A stretch of DNA of 64,000 nucleotides from Pseudomonas sp. UBA1879 (GTDB lineage: Bacteria > Pseudomonadota > Gammaproteobacteria > Pseudomonadales > Pseudomonadaceae). The notes under the pieces are model-generated. The model was not told where the DNA came from. It saw only the letters and a program-made list of their open reading frames with translations, and made no database searches. This document shows, in pieces, positions 61,811-64,000 of the stretch (within the stretch, counting starts at the first letter, position 1; every line of letters begins with the position of its first letter). Made by a program: the position numbers and the translations under genes. The stretch lies in the NCBI RefSeq assembly GCF_002338065.1, contig NZ_DDHJ01000004.1, positions 62,001-126,000 on the forward strand. The letters are read 5' to 3'.

Positions 61811-63151
61811 TCATTTCGGCACAGGGTTGCAGCCAGCAGCCTTCGCCTCTGCGTCGGAAACCAGCGGGCGAAAGGGCTCCAGGTTCCAGTCAGCCCTGCC
61901 GGGGTAATTGCGGATGATGCAGGTCAACTGACTTTCCATGCTGCCTGGCATCTGCTCTTCATCTTTCCATTGAGCGTCCGCACCGCGGTATTGTTGCAGC
62001 TCAAGGAAAATGGCTTTCAGGTCGTTGGCTTGATAGGTCTTGCCTCGGGCTGTGGGGATTACCTTCAGCGACCATACCTTTCTACCGGTCGCGTTGTCAG
62101 TGAACTGCGACCACGTCGCCGAAGCGATGTACCGACGCGGTACACCACTGCCTTCCCCCAGCCAGACGAACTGATCCGCCGGGTTGTAGCTGAATCGCTG
62201 CTCGGGCGGTTTTTTGAAATCGATTCGCAGGACGGGCACGGCATAGCCCTCTTGATACAGCTTCAGCTGAAAGCGCCGGGCGTTGTCGACCCCGCTTTGC
62301 TGCACGGTGGCTTTGCCGTTGTCGCCGCGGACGTTGAAGTTTTCCGCGCCGGCTGGCTGGTAAATGAACGCCGCAATGTAGCGCTTCATCTGGCTGCCGT
62401 CGCTGTCGGGCAGGTTCTTGAGCATGAATTCGTTGAAGTATTTACGTTCGGCGAAATAGTCAGACGCTGGCGTTGTCGCTCTGGCTTCGTGTGCCGCAAT
62501 CATGGCATCCCATTGCGCGGGCACCTCAGCGTTCCAGGAGCATTGGCTGGTCTGGATCGGCTGTTGGGGGCCGCCGGGATATTTCTGCCTCCATTGCTCG
62601 GCGCTGTTGACGTTTTGCAGCGCGCAGGTGCCGAACGCCCATTCCTCGTTTTTGTTCCGCGTGGAAGGTTGGGCAGGCGGGGCGAAGGATGTGTCGTTGA
62701 GGGGCCCGCAGCCATACCAGTTGCGATCGGGACCGGTGAGGCCGTCGAAGGTGTAGATGCAGGTCCAACCCTGATCCAATGCTGGCAGACCGCGTGCCTG
62801 AGCGTCCGTGGGCGGGTTGAGGACGAAGCCGGCCGGGTGCGCCAGCACGCTGATGCTCAGGTCTTTGCGGATCCACGTCCAAGAGGTTGCGCCAGTCTGC
62901 AGGGCATACGGGCTGTAGGTCCACGGGAGAAACGGTCCGTCATTGACCATCCGCAGGGTCACGCCGCTGCAATAGTAATGGCCGCGGGGCGCGTCCGTGT
63001 CAGGTTCCTTGCAATCATTCACGATGCGGTTATAGCTGTCGTTCAGACGTTGAGCGGTTGCTTGGGGGCTAGGGTCAACCACCAGGTCCAGAGCGCAGGC
63101 CGCGCTCATGGACACGATGAGTAGCGCAATGACGCAGACGATGCGGCGCAT
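61811..63151 (-). CDS. Secreted protein, possibly halovibrin (HvnA)-like
   Basis: 446 aa from the ATG at 63151 (GGGAGG upstream). Signal peptide ends M-S-A-A-C-A. The mature N-terminus reads L-N-D-S-Y-N-R-I-V-N-D-C with Y-Y-C-S-G-V-T-L-R, a pattern I associate with proteins named halovibrin or HvnA in pseudomonads. In Vibrio fischeri, halovibrins are secreted enzymes acting on NAD. That link is from memory and weak, and I cannot point to catalytic residues. Several Cys suggest disulphides and an extracytoplasmic site. Confidence 0.6.
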   Translation of the reverse strand: MRRIVCVIALLIVSMSAACALDLVVDPSPQATAQRLNDSYNRIVNDCKEPDTDAPRGHYYCSGVTLRMVNDGPFLPWTYSPYALQTGATSWTWIRKDLSISVLAHPAGFVLNPPTDAQARGLPALDQGWTCIYTFDGLTGPDRNWYGCGPLNDTSFAPPAQPSTRNKNEEWAFGTCALQNVNSAEQWRQKYPGGPQQPIQTSQCSWNAEVPAQWDAMIAAHEARATTPASDYFAERKYFNEFMLKNLPDSDGSQMKRYIAAFIYQPAGAENFNVRGDNGKATVQQSGVDNARRFQLKLYQEGYAVPVLRIDFKKPPEQRFSYNPADQFVWLGEGSGVPRRYIASATWSQFTDNATGRKVWSLKVIPTARGKTYQANDLKAIFLELQQYRGADAQWKDEEQMPGSMESQLTCIIRNYPGRADWNLEPFRPLVSDAEAKAAGCNPVPK

Positions 63152-63246
63152 GGCTGGCCTCCCTGGCACACGATGCAAGAAGGTTCCAGATTATGGGTCT
63201 GAGAAAAGGCCCGTCTACTGTCAGAAATGACAGTAGAGGAGCAGCG

Positions 63247-64000
63247 TCACGCTCGCGCCTGAGGCCAGCGCTCGTCCTGCCAAGCCTGTTGCTGTGCCTT
63301 ATCGTGGAAAGTCCAGGCAACGAAGCGGCTTTGCTTCTGCCCCTGTGACATCTCAACGACGCGGCTTTCAATCGCGCCCGCTTTTTTCAGCGTGCTTTGA
63401 ATCAGCGGCAGGTTGGACGCCTTGGACACCAGCGTACTGAACCACAACACTTGCGTCGGCACCTGAGCGCTTTCGCTAATCAGCTGCGTTACAAAACGCG
63501 CTTCGCCCCCTTCGCACCACAGCTCAGCGGCCTGGCCACCAAAGTTCAACACTGGCAGTTTGCGCTTCGGATCGGCTTTGCCCAGCGCCCGCCATTTGCG
63601 TTGGCTGCCGCGCAACGCTTCCTCGGCGGAGGCGTGGAAGGGCGGGTTGCAAAGGCTGATGTCGAAGCGTTCGTCGGCCTGCAACAGCCCGAGCAGGATG
63701 TGCTTGCGATTGCCCTGCTGGCGAAGGCTGATGGCTTTATTCAGCGCATTGGCCTTGACGATGGTGCTGGCCGAGGCAAGCGCGACGGTGTCGATATCCG
63801 AGCCGACGAAGTGCCAGCCATATTCGCTGTGCCCGATCAGCGAATAGATGCAGTTGGCGCCAGTGCCGACGTCCAGCGCCTTGATCGATGCGCCTCGGGG
63901 GATCGTTCCGCCAGTGTGTTCAGCCAAAAGATCAGCCAGGAAATGCAAGTAATCGGCGCGACCGGGAATGGGAGGGCAGAGGTAATCCGCCGGAATGTCC
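63247..64000 (-). CDS. rlmF: 23S rRNA m6A1618 methyltransferase RlmF (5' end outside window)
   Basis: Partial. At least 250 residues are visible; the frame stays open to base 64000 (D-Y-L-C-P-P-I-P-G-R-A-D-Y-L-H-F-L). SAM-binding D-V-G-T-G-A-N-C-I-Y and the adenine-N6 motif N-P-P-F-H-A-S identify RlmF. It methylates A1618 of 23S rRNA. Confidence 0.93.
   Translation of the reverse strand, partial: DIPADYLCPPIPGRADYLHFLADLLAEHTGGTIPRGASIKALDVGTGANCIYSLIGHSEYGWHFVGSDIDTVALASASTIVKANALNKAISLRQQGNRKHILLGLLQADERFDISLCNPPFHASAEEALRGSQRKWRALGKADPKRKLPVLNFGGQAAELWCEGGEARFVTQLISESAQVPTQVLWFSTLVSKASNLPLIQSTLKKAGAIESRVVEMSQGQKQSRFVAWTFHDKAQQQAWQDERWPQARA

Overview
The window is a 64 kb stretch of a GC-rich Pseudomonas chromosome, most like the P. 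fluorescens/P. syringae side of the genus. The main support is a complete twelve-gene alginate operon in canonical order, an aapJQMP amino-acid transporter, moaCDE, rhlB, a yejK-hupN pair, and many Pseudomonas-type REP palindromes in the intergenic gaps. I see no rRNA, tRNA, CRISPR array, prophage or insertion sequence.

Region by region. 1-3.3 kb: the end of an iron cell-surface-signalling locus (FecR-like anti-sigma regulator, cut by the window edge, then a TonB-dependent receptor with an STN signalling domain). 3.4-7.6 kb: an AraC regulator, an EamA exporter, a D-2-hydroxyacid dehydrogenase and a LysR regulator. 7.8-12.9 kb: an Aae-like efflux operon (NodT-type outer-membrane lipoprotein, FUSC protein, DUF1656 protein, HlyD adaptor). 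12.9-22.9 kb: a toxin-rich stretch holding (a) an 892-aa protein with a cholera/pertussis-type ADP-ribosyltransferase C-terminus and a 20-residue tandem repeat, and (b) two tandem TccC-like RHS proteins with nearly the same shell but unrelated tips, one a TcdA/TcdB-like glycosyltransferase and the other an aspzincin-like metallopeptidase. No immunity gene and no TcA/TcB partner lies nearby. An SDR gene and a small membrane-protein gene sit between (a) and (b).

22.9-40.4 kb (minus strand): algD-alg8-alg44-algK-algE-algG-algX-algL-algI-algJ-algF-algA, ending in a rho-independent terminator. About 480 bp upstream of algD is a good AlgU (sigma-22) promoter whose spacer is a perfect palindrome, with AlgR-like boxes further upstream. 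40.8-53.2 kb: ordinary genes (yaaA, a NodB-like protein with altered motifs, PhoH/PIN ATPase, moaCDE, rhlB, an esterase, aapJQMP).

53.2-54.9 kb: an AT-richer cassette with a colicin-M-family (lipid II-degrading) bacteriocin and a four-helix candidate immunity protein, bracketed by two nearly identical terminators. 55-64 kb: a CynX-type MFS transporter, an NTF2-like protein, a GIY-YIG protein, an Xre-RES toxin-antitoxin pair, a GST, a membrane-anchored glutaredoxin, yejK, a HU gene, a secreted halovibrin-like protein and the 3' part of rlmF.

The strongest candidates for something undescribed are the two TccC-like cassettes with unusual tips, the repeat-bearing ADP-ribosyltransferase, and the terminator-bracketed colicin-M cassette. 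All functional calls come from motifs read by eye; no database search was run.
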